DNA from: Norana najaformis
Lineage: Eukaryota > Annelida > Clitellata > Crassiclitellata > Hormogastridae
DNA: 64,000 bases
Assembly: GCA_964023275.1 (NCBI GenBank)
Contig: OZ029919.1
Coordinates: 9,998,202-10,062,201, forward strand
Reading direction: 5' to 3'
Shown here: positions 1-11,239 of the stretch, piece after piece
How positions within the stretch are numbered: position 1 is the stretch's first letter
Layout: every line of letters starts with the position of its first letter
Made by a program: the position numbers and the translations under genes
Notes under the pieces: generated by a model
What the model saw: the letters and a program-made list of their open reading frames with translations, nothing else
The model's database searches: none
Told to the model about the DNA's origin: nothing

Positions 1-324
1 GATTTGATTACTCAGCCTGTTTGGTCCTCTTCCTATATTCTGTATGTAACATACCCCTAACCAGAAAGTGAGGGAACCTGTAAGGTTACTGAAAAATTGT
101 AACAAAATGCAAGTACCATACAAGAATATATCAGTCACATACATGATCACAAAATGTCCAACTGTAACAAAATCCAAAATAATATAAAAGGAATATCCAA
201 GAAATATAACAGTCATAGATTTGATCAGAAAGTGTTCAACACAGTGCTTAAGTTGATGGTCGACTAAGAATTGTAAGCTTGAGATTTCTACAGCACCCAA
301 CAAGAATGCCCAGAAGGAGGTGCC

Positions 325-2100
325 CAAGGAATATTGTTGCAGTTCCAAAATCCAGCATAACAGTTTTTGCTTAGAACTGGCCATCTTGCTTACGAACTGT
401 AGTGGACTATGGTCTGTGCACACCGTGACAGGTGCAGAACTGAAATAGATGCGGCGATAATTACCAGAGCCAAGGCCTCCTTTTCGATTGTCACATACTG
501 TGTTTCATGGGCCTTTAGATTTTGACTGAGATAGCACATGAGATGCTTGATCTTGTCAATCACCTGAAAAAGACAGGCTCCAACACAAAACTGAGATGAA
601 ACGGTTTGTCAAAGTCAGGCGGTCGCAAAATAGGGCGCAGTGCCAAAACGCGACTTTAAATCAACAAATCCTGACCAATGGAATGGCTGACCCATTTTCA
701 ACAATCCAGTCAAGGCCAAAGTAATCTCTGAAAAATGGGGTAAACACGTGAGGTAGTATCGAGGAAGTCCCAAGAATGACTGCAACTGCTTTCCATTTTG
801 TGGCCAAGAAAAGTTCTACACGACTTGAACCTTCTGCGTCTTTGACTGAATGGCATTCAAACCATTATGATGACCCAAAAAATCAATTCCCCATTTGCAA
901 AAACATTTCTTCAAATTAAGTGTTAACTTAGTGTTAGCAATTCTCAGTAACACTTGTTTCAAATGAGAAATATGTTCTGACCAAGAAACACTGTAAATGG
1001 TCACGTCATCGAGCTATGCATCACAGAAAACTTCTAAACCATGAAGCAACTTTCGGACCAAATGAGAAAATGTTGCAGCAGCATTCCCGAATCTAAAAGG
1101 CATGTATTTCCGCTGGAAACGTCCATGCAGCCTAACAAATCCCTAAGTGGAATTGATTCCTTTTCTACGGGAATTTGCCAATACCCCTAAGTCACGTCCA
1201 GCTTTGTAAGGAATTTTGCCTTCCCAACCTTATCAATCAAAGTTTCAACTCTGGGCATGGAAACTGGATGTGGAACTGTGACAGCGTTTGATTTTTGGAA
1301 GTCAGTACACAGTCGACATTCCAAATCCTAGATTTCAGACCTTAGAAGTTCGTCTATTTCCTGATTCCCTTCACAAGTTTCTCAGAATATAACAGATAAG
1401 CCATTTATTTGGCAGACTGGTGCAAGGCCAATGTAGTGTGAAATCACATTCATTTTCACATCGCACCATGACACATCACTAAAAACCTGATCAAAAGAAT
1501 GCAGCAACTGTACAGTTCATCAGTCCAGACTGAATCCAAATGGCAAGTGAAAACTGCTTCCGCAATATCCATTTCTTCGACTACAGACGCATTAGACTCG
1601 CAGATCAAATTCACAGGCAACACAGAAGAAACAAAATTGACGCAAAATATCTCTATATTGGGGCTCAAATTGCAAAATGTAGTGTTCGACATCTGAGTTG
1701 TCAAATTTCAGTAGTAGCTGACCACTGACACTACCCGGAAAGTTTCAGTTTCTCAAACAGGGCCTGCCCTGCCTGCCTCTAGATGTCTTAATTCCCACTC
1801 ATATTGTTTCTTTCCCTTCCAATTCAGCCTGTAATTTCCTCTGCTCCAGCTGTTGCTTTCTTTCCTCAAGGTGCATTCTCTCTTCAGTTTACACCTTTAA
1901 TTTTCTTTCCTCTGCTTCAGCTTTTAAGTTTTTGTTTCGTCTGCCACAGCCTGTAACTTAAGTTTAGCCAGCTCAAATTCTTGTTCCTCCCTCTCTTGCA
2001 GCCTCTTCCATTCCCCTGTCTCGCAGCCTCTTCCATTTCCCTCTGGCCTTAATTTACAACTGTTCAGCCTTCAAACAGCAGTCCGTTCTACACACTTTCT
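325..2100 (-). mobile_element. Ty3/gypsy-type LTR retrotransposon pol remnant (antisense, decayed)
   Basis: Read on the minus strand, fragments match a Ty3/gypsy polyprotein in order: a charged coiled-coil, gag-like stretch (about 2050-1780), the linker before the reverse transcriptase (1704-1456), RT core motifs (about 1340-816) and the start of RNase H (about 560-330). The RT metal-binding segment reads LDD-V-T-I-Y-S near 1009, but the codon before it is TAG. Other stops and frameshifts occur throughout. The distance from the gag-like part to RT is too short, so an internal deletion is likely. Homology stops near 325, where the sequence joins a short tail resembling another repeat family (270-315). 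No LTRs were identified. The copy is clearly non-functional. Confidence 0.65.
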
Positions 2101-2109
2101 TGGGTGACA

Positions 2110-2822
2110 GTAACTTATCTACAGTGTTCTACCACTGTAATTTATTCAGCCTTTCAGTCTCTTAGCCCATCCTCAAGTGTTACCTAACTTACCTGTAAGG
2201 CTGCAATCGCTTATTCAGTGTTTAACCAGTCAAACACAACCTGAACATACAACAATAATATTGCCTCAAAATTTCAGAAAAAAAAAACAAAAAATTCAAA
2301 AAGCAAGTCTCTGGTAACCCTGACTGTTTTAACAATGGCTAAACCCATTACAACACTTTTGAACAAGTCACCATATGTTATAGGGATATGGAAGAATATA
2401 CCTATTTTAGTTTTAAATTGTTTATTCATTTAGTTTATTTCCTAAGCTATTTACGAGCATATCACGACTCACATAGAAATAAGATGTTGACCTCAGGTGG
2501 TGGCAAAATCAGCAAACAGCCTCTCAAGAAGAAAAAGCACATTGTTCACCAACAGGCAATGAGAAAACATGACTCAAAGAGAACCGAAACAACAAAACGG
2601 CAGAGAAGACCCAAACAAGTCATCCACGAAGTGAGGCTTAAACACGATTAGCCGAAAGAGACTTGTAAGACGAACAGTCATGCAGGACCAAAACCAAAAT
2701 CTAGTCTGAGCCAAACTTAAATACAACACATTTTATAAGGTTGGCTTTCTTGCCAAAATGTACAGAAGGCATACAACACACAACTGCCAAACCTATTCTG
2801 TCCCATACTATATGCCATATGT

Positions 2823-2876
<54 letters not shown>

Positions 2877-3836
2877 ATGTATAGAAGTGATTACAAAGTT
2901 TCATTAGGACATAAGAAAATTACAAGGCAGTTACACAAAGGAAGCTTATCCAATGGCTGTGTTTGAATTTGTGTCTGCAGTTCAGCCAAGTGAACTTACA
3001 ACCTCAGAATGAAACTGGCTGTGGACCTCCAAAGAAATTATTACTCTAAGACAGACTGAGATCATACTTTAACTCTTGAGACAATGCAGTAAAACATACA
3101 GCTTATGCAATACTATTAAATTACAGTGTAATACAATACAAAGTTCCAACTGGTACTCGGTCACTTGGCTAAAGGATGTGTCCCAAGATGCGCATGTCTA
3201 GAGTTCAAAGAATGACTACACACCAGACACAAAATGGTGTAATAAATTTGCTATAGAAAAATGGAACACGACTTTGAATTACCACTTTTGAATGTGTATT
3301 TCTGTAAACATTCCTCAAATTGTTTATCATCCAATCCCCATATAATAATTGGTACATAACTTGCTGTACCTTATAATATGAATAAAAATTTGTACAAAAG
3401 ATAATATAGTTTCCAGAAGAAACTGATCCTATGGAGAATAAAGAACTTCAACAAAGCCACAGATACAATCAAGGAAGACAGTAGGATGTTCCAACATTTG
3501 CTTGTGCTTTACAAATGAGAAGTGCCACCTGAAAAGGGCAGATGTGATAAGATGTGGTTCGGAATTAGAGTGATGCGAGAATAGAAATTTGTCCCCATCT
3601 TAACTTTATCCCATCTCTCCAATCCCCGCAGAAACTTGTCCTTGTTCTCTCACCATCCCTGCAGCTTTCGTCCCCACACCCTCATGATCCCAGCATGATG
3701 GATTTTATATTCCCATACTGTCCCTGCAACTTAAACAAAAGCAACAAGTCAACATATGACATTATCATTAAAAGCATATTATTAAACTCTGAAACCCAAA
3801 CACTAAAATGCTGTAGCAAAGATATTTATTTGTTTA
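2110..3836. other. Gene-poor stretch, nothing recognised apart from (TA)n
   Basis: AT-rich sequence with scattered short ORFs and frequent stops on both strands. The 2388-2651 plus-strand ORF is Lys/Arg-rich and low-complexity, with no recognisable motif. Confidence 0.5.
2826..2871. repeat. (TA)n microsatellite
   Basis: An uninterrupted run of TA dinucleotides, about 22 copies, in AT-rich sequence. Confidence 0.95.
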
Positions 3837-4640
3837 ATCCACGGAAAAAAGCATGTCATTGATAGTGTCAGTGCTTAGCTGCATTCCAGGACCCTCAGCT
3901 GTTTGCACTGCCAAAGAAAACACCCATTCTGATGATTCTGTTGCCCGTATAGCCAGGATGATACACACAATCGAAGCTCTTGTTGGCCACTCAGTTGATT
4001 TCTGATTCCAGAAAACCAGATGGTTTGGAACAGGAGAGGTAAGCGTCAAACTTATTGTCCATGTCAGAACCTTTTGAGGTAAGAATCTATTGAGGTGAAC
4101 AAGTCTCAGAAGAACGAGCTGTTTTCTATTTTGGCTTTTTTTGAAGGTGTGATGCCTGCAGTGGTACTGTCTGACTATTCTTTAATGTTGACTAAATGCA
4201 CTTTGTCCATCATTTCTTGGATGCTCTCAGTTTCCAGTTGTCTTAAATGTAATTGTCTTTTATTGACAATTTCTGTACATAGTTTGTAATCAGTACACTT
4301 CCAGAGCAGGAAAAATGGGTAGGCCACACAAAGCCCAAGGGTAAGTAGAGCCACCAGAAATTTTTATTTTAAAATTGTTAATTACTGGTTTTTATCAGAC
4401 ACATATGACAATGAATTTATGAATGAACATAAATACATGCACATCACTGAAACTATTTATACAGTTTATAATGAGGAGTTTTGGGTCACAATTTTGACCT
4501 AAGGTCCTAGTGCCTTAAGTTGTGCCAATTTTCTTATTTAAAGCATTTTTATTATTAACATTACTTACTGAGGATCTGTGGCACACATTGCAACAGCTTC
4601 AATCAGCTTTTTGTTGACAGGCAGAATTTTTTGCTTTACA
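3837..4640 (-). mobile_element. hAT-family transposase remnant, C-terminal part (antisense)
   Basis: The minus-strand peptide at 4049-3837 matches the hAT C-terminal dimerisation region: an S/N-x-EWP motif, then LAI-x-ATESSEWVFSLA, then QLS...N-x2-LF. Upstream in transcription direction (about 4300-4080) the translation continues with an acidic helical stretch and a KKAKIENSSFF-like segment, with frameshifts and stops. Further upstream (4640-4570) a piece ending M-C-A-T-D-P resembles the earlier hAT core. The copy is degenerate. Terminal inverted repeats were not located. Confidence 0.6.
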
Positions 4641-4690
4641 TTCAGAGTAGAAAATGCTGGTTATACTTGGACTTTGAACAGCGGCACTGT

Positions 4691-4747
4691 TTTAAGCCAC
4701 ATGGGTTAAGCCACATGGTTTAAGCCACATGGTTCAAGCCACATGGT
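4691..4747. repeat. Short tandem repeat, four copies of a 14-15 bp unit
   Basis: Four nearly identical head-to-tail copies of ttaagccacatgg, with single-base variation in the linker. Confidence 0.85.
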
Positions 4748-4859
4748 ATGACCTAGTGTACATTCAACCTACCGGTCTCATCTCCAGATTTCACCTTCAG
4801 CATCTGCAGGTAAATCTGGCATGCCAACAAAATTCTTCCTCAACTTCAATTTTTAAAAA

Positions 4860-6152
4860 TGCAGCCAAACAGCATTTGCTAAACATCTGACTTTTGTAGA
4901 AATTAATTCCTTGATACCACGCTTCCTCATTTTTGACCACGTAGTCTTGCAAAGCAATCACAAATCACCAAAGATAATATATGACAAAGAGGGACACAAC
5001 ATCACGCCATGATAGTTGGTAAGTAAAACTGATTTCATAAAATGCTAAAATAAATTTTTATTAATAATTCATCAAATAAATAGCTTGTTAACTTTGTTAC
5101 TACTACCGTGGTATTACCACAACTTCTCTACCCACTACCACTGAATTACAGTGCAGTACTTACCCACTACTGTACTGTTATTGTCATTTCTTCTAAATCC
5201 CCAAACCCATAATAATGGTTTTTGCTCATTTGTCATGTTTTCCTACAACCAAAGTTCCCAAAGGTAGTTTGGTTTGTGCCTTAGCTGAATAATATGATGT
5301 GTGACATTGTTGGTTACTTGCCCTGTAATCCAACAAAGTTTGCAGGTTCAAACTTCTCCTGAGATGGTTAATGTGTAGTGACGTACAACTCAACTCACAA
5401 TTGCTTTGCACTATCAATATTTATTGCAGTTATATAAATAAAAGAATGAAAACATGATAACACTATTAAAAATCCAGATTATCCCACTTTTTGGATTGCA
5501 TGCTTCAATAACAGATGGCCAATTCCACAAGATCCACTAAGATTCAAAACTGAACGCAGTAATAACAGCCAGCTTCAGGACCACTCGCTTTCTGTGTTGA
5601 AACTCCGCAGGGGAAACTGCCATTCTTCCCATTCAGAGATAACACCAATGTGCAAACTCGGCTTGCATCCTGGAAAATCCCGGATCAATTCCGAGCTAAT
5701 TACCAGCATGCACAAGTCAAATATTGGGCCAATAACCTAGGAAGAAATTTACGGTCAGCAAAATATAAATTCCATATCAAGAACCGGAGATTAAAGCAGG
5801 GCTGGTCGCTATTGAGCCACGGATGGCCGACTGTAATTTACAACACTGAATTAGCTGCGGTTATGTATGTCCAATCCCAAGGACCTTTGACAACTTATCT
5901 GGCCGGTTATCGATCAAAGAAGGAAAGCAACAACCATGCCTGGAGGAAAGAGGGAAGCCGGCTGAATACTGGGGGATGGCCGACAGGCCCAAGATGCCGT
6001 ATCGCTCCTCCCAAAAGACATAGACCACTTACGAGGAAAAATATTTCTAAATTTTATTGAGCACATCATTATACCAACAGCTCTGAATGACGATAAGGAC
6101 TGCTACTTGGATATTTGTAACATAAATTGAAACTTTTAAGTTGGATTATGTT
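4860..6152. other. Gene-poor stretch, no confident feature
   Basis: The 4860-4990 minus strand has a short open segment that may be more of the adjacent hAT remnant. The 5650-6060 plus-strand frame (136 codons, GTG start) matches no family I know. Otherwise AT-rich with nothing recognised. Confidence 0.35.
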
Positions 6153-6482
6153 GTTATGTAGAATCTTGTATACTATGTCAATCCTATTACTCCTTGCACA
6201 TAACCTAAAAAGATTTACCATCTTTTATACTATATAACTGTACAGTTCCTTTTTTCAGTGATATTACTTTCCTTAGTATGGATTAACCAACTCTCTGGTT
6301 GAATATCTTATACCCTCAATGCTATGTAGATACTGTACTGCATTGTATCAATTCTATTTGTCCTTGCATGTGTCCTAAAAAGAGATACTTCTACAGTTTA
6401 CTTTTGTATCGTTTCCTTTTTTAGCGGGGTTATGTTCCCAGGTATAGATTAACCAACTCTCCAGTTGGATATCCTATACCTC
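6153..6482. repeat. Diverged tandem duplication, two copies of about 168 bp
   Basis: Copy 1 (6153-6320) and copy 2 (6321-6482) align along their length with clear divergence. The best conserved block is gattaaccaactct near the end of each copy, followed by a short inverted partner (in copy 2 ccaact-ctcc-agttgg). Confidence 0.75.
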
Positions 6483-7272
6483 CTTGGGCATTCTTAAGAT
6501 GCTAGTGTCAGTAGCCAAGTTGGCAGCTTTTGCTCTCTGGGTTTGAAGTTGATAGTGTCTTTGAGATGCAGTTGGCAGTTCGGCCCAGCTGAAAAGATTA
6601 TTATTCATTATTCATTATATTACATTATATTATGTATTATTCATAATTCACTCTGATCAGTTACTGAAACTACAGTTCTTCATTATGATATTGGCAGTTT
6701 TATTCAATTGCAAGGGAAAGAATTTGTATGATTCACTACTTTCATCCTGCAAGTGTTCAGAATATACATCTATTGGAAATCTGACCCAACTGAAAAGATT
6801 ACAAATTCCTAGGATTCACGCCTTTCACCTTGGAGTTTGAAATCCAACATGTCCAGGTGAAATTGACAGTTTAGTTAACAGAAAAGATTGTAAGACTAGC
6901 AAAATGGGCTTCAAATTTTTCAGAACATGTTTATCCTTCCCTTTTGTCAGATTCAAACACTTGCATCATTAGATATCGATAAATCTATCTGTATTTACAC
7001 AACATTAGTATCATCATATACTGATGCCACAAAAATACATAAGAAATTAAGCAAAATCACAGGTTTGTTTCCCATTTAGAGCTATCAACACAATAAGCAC
7101 AAACCTGCCTGATTCTGCTCAGAAGCTGGTCCCAGATTGAAAGACATTTCAGCTGAAGCACAGGCAGATATAATAATATACAGACTAGTAATAAATAACT
7201 GCTATAATAATAAATAGTTCCTTACTGGTTGCATTGAAATACTGAATGACCTTAGACTGACAGTAAGCTTTA

Positions 7273-7610
7273 CATTCCACCTATATCATTACACTGGATT
7301 TCACAGCTTTGTACAGTTCAAGATTCTTATGGAATCTCCCCTCCTCCTAGCATTTTCCCTGGGAGTTTAAACCAAAATCAGTCAATCAATCAATTAATCA
7401 GTCTTATCTTGATTTCCCTCCTCAACTAAAACTTCTTGTCACTTCCATTCCACCTATATCACTACACTGGATTCCACAAATTCCTCTGGCAGTTCAAGAT
7501 ACTTGGAATCAGGCAGTGTTTGTTGACTCTCCCCTCCTCCTGGTATTTTTCCTAGCACATTTATAACAAAACTTAAAACCACTCTAACCTGTCTTATCGT
7601 GATCCACCTC
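7273..7610. repeat. Diverged tandem duplication, two copies of about 174 bp
   Basis: Copy 1 (7273-7446) and copy 2 (7447-about 7610) share ttccacctatatca, acactggatt and ctcccctcctcct in the same order and spacing. No coding content was recognised. Confidence 0.75.
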
Positions 7611-7889
7611 AGAGGACAGAGGACAGTAGAAATCTACACTTCTTGCCTTAGCATCACACTAACTCTGTACACTGAAATTTTTACTGCACTCCCTCACCAG
7701 ATTCTCAAACAAACCTCATCTTCTTTGGACTGCTTATCCTCCGTAAACTGTCTTCAGATATCAACTGGGTCTATCCAAAGATTGTGATTTGAAATTCAGT
7801 TTTGCTTAGAAGTGACCGTTGACTCATCGTGCCTTGTGCATGACGACAACAGTGCTTTAAAAAGTTTCCACACTAGACTCTTCTTTTTC

Positions 7890-8170
7890 TGTAAGTCCAG
7901 AGATCAACCCCAGTTGGTGTTGACTGCACACTTCACTGTAGATTTCTGCTGTCCTCTGTCCTGTGCCAACAGACTCAGCCTGTGCATGCCCATCCTGTAC
8001 CACTCCCTGACGTCATCCAGCCATTCCCTACACGGTCTACCTCTGATCCCTCCGCCATCCGTCATTCCAAACACAACCTGTTTGACCATCCTGGTGTTAT
8101 CCATTCTGGAGATGTTTTCTAAGAGATTTAGTTTCCTTTCCATTACTTGCTGCACCGTGTTTCTTGTATG
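7890..8170 (-). mobile_element. Non-LTR retrotransposon (LINE) fragment, RT C-terminal region (antisense)
   Basis: The minus-strand frame from 8155 reads through a typical LINE C-terminal block: M-x-RKLNLLENISRMD, then G-x-IRGRP-x3-WLDD and a final DR motif. It is 5'-truncated and has no reverse transcriptase core. Confidence 0.6.
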
Positions 8171-8199
8171 CCTCCCTCAAACAACAGTTTAGATTAAGC

Positions 8200-9380
8200 A
8201 AATATTTCAGTTATTGCAGTATATGCACCTGTTCAAATAAAAGAATTTAACCGACAAAAATTAGACCACTTCTGATTTCGATTGGTACTTAAACTGCTCC
8301 TCCAACAACCTGGCCACTATAGATTTAATGATTTGACTAGGCACTAATTTATAAGTTGGTCTCCCTAATGTAATGCTTGCATGGTGCTGAGAACTTTATT
8401 TCGCAGTTTAGCTTTAAACATTATATTTACAACTATTGATTTCATTCTAAATCCATACTCAAACTGCTAGAACAAAATTATCATCTTAAGATAACCTTGC
8501 CAACTTGCAGTAACTCAGAAAATATCAGTCATTAGAAATCAATTCACAACAGACCTATTTATCGATTATGTCACCTTGTATTCAGATAAAGGACCATGTA
8601 GCAATAACTTAAACCAAAGAAAAACACAAACAGGCAAACATAATCTGCAGGGACCGGCCTCTGCTGACTGAAGACAATACATTACTTAGAGAAAGACACT
8701 AATAACGGTGGGATATCTATTCATCAAAATGACAACATCCCTAAACTAATTGACAGAAAAATAAGCAACAAAGAAAAGAAAATGACAGGCAATTGGAAAC
8801 ACCAGAAGGCTGAGGAGTTCTTCACTGGACGGTTTTCTATTCCTAAAAGAAGCAGATCCACCGCAGATAGACAGAGGAAGGTCTAATAAAATTATACACA
8901 GATCACAGATGTTGACTGAAACATGGAAAACACAATTACGGGTTCTGTGACAGTCTGTCACCATTCTGCCACTCCCTTTTTCTCCATAAAAACCCTGTCC
9001 TTCACTGCTGAAAGAGAAATTCAGTAGGACAAATTCCATGCCTGAAAAGAAACTATGACACAAGGCTTAAAAGGAATTTCATTACTGAAACTGGCACAAG
9101 TCTTTCCAGATTCACCTTGAAATGTTTGCACAGAAGCTACTAAACATGATTTAAACTGCAAAGCTTGTGATGGTGATATTAATATGTCCCAGCCTTATTT
9201 TTTACTTTTTTAACACTCTGATAAAACAGTTACAATGACACGAATAACACCTTGTTTTTGTTTTATATAGCTTAAAAGCAGGTGTACTTCTTGTTTAAAG
9301 TTCTTTTTGCAGATCAAAAAATAAATTCACACTATACTTACAAAGAAGCTAAGCTTTTGGTTTGTGAAATACATATGGGG
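8200..9380. other. Gene-poor stretch
   Basis: AT-rich with only short ORFs. The 8746-9063 minus ORF has no recognisable domain and is not called. Confidence 0.5.
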
Positions 9381-9545
9381 CACACTAGCCGATTGGTTAG
9401 AGCGCTCAGCTTGTTCTGCGGAGAGTATAGTCCTTCCCTGAGGCAGTTACTGTGTAGGGACATTAAGCATGTCCTTCACTCAATTGCTCAGCGTCATTGA
9501 TTGATGCTTAGTCATCAAACAGTTGCACTTAATAAATCCAGCACT
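9381..9545 (+). mobile_element. tRNA-derived SINE, family B, copy 1
   Basis: The head tagccgattggttagagcgc carries a pol III A-box (9386-9396); the B-box is eroded. The body contains agggacattaagcatgtcc, ttgctcagcgtcattgattg and atgcttagtca, and the 3' end reads gcacttaataaat. The same order and spacing recur at 23023-23195, which defines a family. Confidence 0.75.
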
Positions 9546-9549
9546 ATAT

Positions 9550-10870
9550 GTTAATGTTAATTTATGCTACAGACATAAAGATGAATAAATTCCAATTATA
9601 ACACAGTACATTACAAATTACATATAATCATGTTTTGTATTTACTGTAAAGGTAAAGACTACAACTTTATATATGTGCCTCTCTAGAAACAACTGAGAAG
9701 TGTGGCCTCACAGGTCAAAGGATCATTTGGTTGAGGTGCAAACATGGCCAAACCAGTTCTCTCAAGGCAACAAAGTTTTTGTTAATCAAAAATTTATAAA
9801 GCCACTTCAAGGTATACTCATCAGAGGCGCTCCCGGCCCAACGACCCAGAACCACTGGGGAACAAGCAGGTCTTCAAGCGCTTGTGGAAGACAGGGGAGA
9901 GAGGCTGAGAAGTTAATTACAGCAAACCCTAGAAAGTGGAAACTCAAATCCCAGAGCACTGAGATGCGTGATTTTATGTCAGCGGTGAAGGCAATGATGA
10001 TGAAGATATGAACATGATGATTAATGCGTGGGCAAATGACGATATCTCTTCTCAAGCATCATCATCCCCAGCTGATCAGGTGTTGTAGTGATAATAATGA
10101 TGGTTATGGTGAAAATGATGAGGTGCGACGCTGATTGCAACAATAATGATAAAAAATAACTTCCTGAAGAAGATGATGATGATGTTAGCATGATGTCGCC
10201 AACTACAGCTATCGCAGTTTGACCTAGTTTGACACGAGAAAGGGAGGCAACAATGACTGTTCGCATAACTTGACTTTATCTCGCTGGAATTTGTGATTAT
10301 ACCCTGGAAAGCTTAGTTACTGTTCTGCACCATACACGCACACTGTGTTCTCCCTGTAATTCAGTTACGCTATGCGATGCCACAAACCACATAATGCTGC
10401 CTTTAAGAGATGTTACGCACACTAGACTGACACGCAAAGGGAGTCAAACTGTTTCACAAACTGTTTTATTAAACCTTGCTGCAAACACGTGTTCACCATC
10501 AACATGTTTAACCATAGAATCAATCTCTCTTAAATGAATCTTCAGGACAGTGACTGAAACTAACCGAACTCTGTCCACAAATTGGCTTGATCTGGTCAAA
10601 TACACAGGTTTTACTGATACAGCGTTAGTGTGCCACTGATAAACTATAGATGTCATTATATCAATTATGACACTAAAATCGAATCTTTGTCACAAGCGAC
10701 TTTGCTGGTGCAATAACCAAAGGTTCAGTGTTAGTTGAAGTCCGTTACAACCAGATCATGATAGAAATAAATAAAATATTAATAACATCAGTTTGAAGAA
10801 AGACGTCAGCCGATCATCACGCTATGTCCAGTTTAATTTCGACCGGTTGGGTATAAATGTTATGACGATC
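9550..10870. other. Gene-poor stretch; GAT/ATG-rich patch
   Basis: No gene recognised. 9990-10190 is rich in GATGAT and ATAATGATG with interruptions (decayed trinucleotide repeat). 9810-9900 has a short GC-richer block of unknown nature. Confidence 0.45.
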
Positions 10871-10996
10871 GATTCTCTTCTCTCCCTCATTAGCTGTTCC
10901 TGCCCCTTAATCTCTTCCTATCTTTCTCTTTATCAATCGGCTTCCTATCTGTCTCTCCATATGTTTTTCTGTCTCTTTGCCTGTCTTGCTCTGCAG

Positions 10997-11237
10997 CAAC
11001 ATGCATGATTTGTGTGAATTCATTACATACAAGATACAGCAAATGTGTGACTCTCAAGAACTGCACAGCTGCATGATGGGATGCCTTAGTCTCCGACAGC
11101 ACAAAGGAAAGATAGATTGCTTGCTGTGCAAGGTTTTCAAAAACGTCGGCAATGAAGCTAAAATGGCAGATCAATACGTGACGCCAAACAGAGATGACGT
11201 TTTGCGAAATCACTTGTTCACACAGACATGGTCTTAG
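10997..11237 (+). CDS. Candidate terminal exon, Cys-containing, unknown
   Basis: A pyrimidine-dominated tract of about 120 nt (10873-10990) runs into CTCTGCAG at 10989-10996, a strong 3' splice-site configuration. From 10998 a frame is open for 79 codons to TAG at 11235-11237. The peptide carries cysteines in the early half (spacing roughly C-x10-C-x7-C-x3-C-x12-C-x2-C) and has no low-complexity bias. No family was recognised. No polyadenylation signal lies close downstream; the first AATAAA-like site is near 12113. The tract may instead be a simple CTCT-rich repeat with a chance AG, so the call is weak. Confidence 0.2.
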
Positions 11238-11239
11238 CT

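Noticed and set aside
5650..6060. 136-codon ORF as a gene
   Set aside because: Starts with GTG, has no recognisable domain and no clear splice context; left as unassigned.
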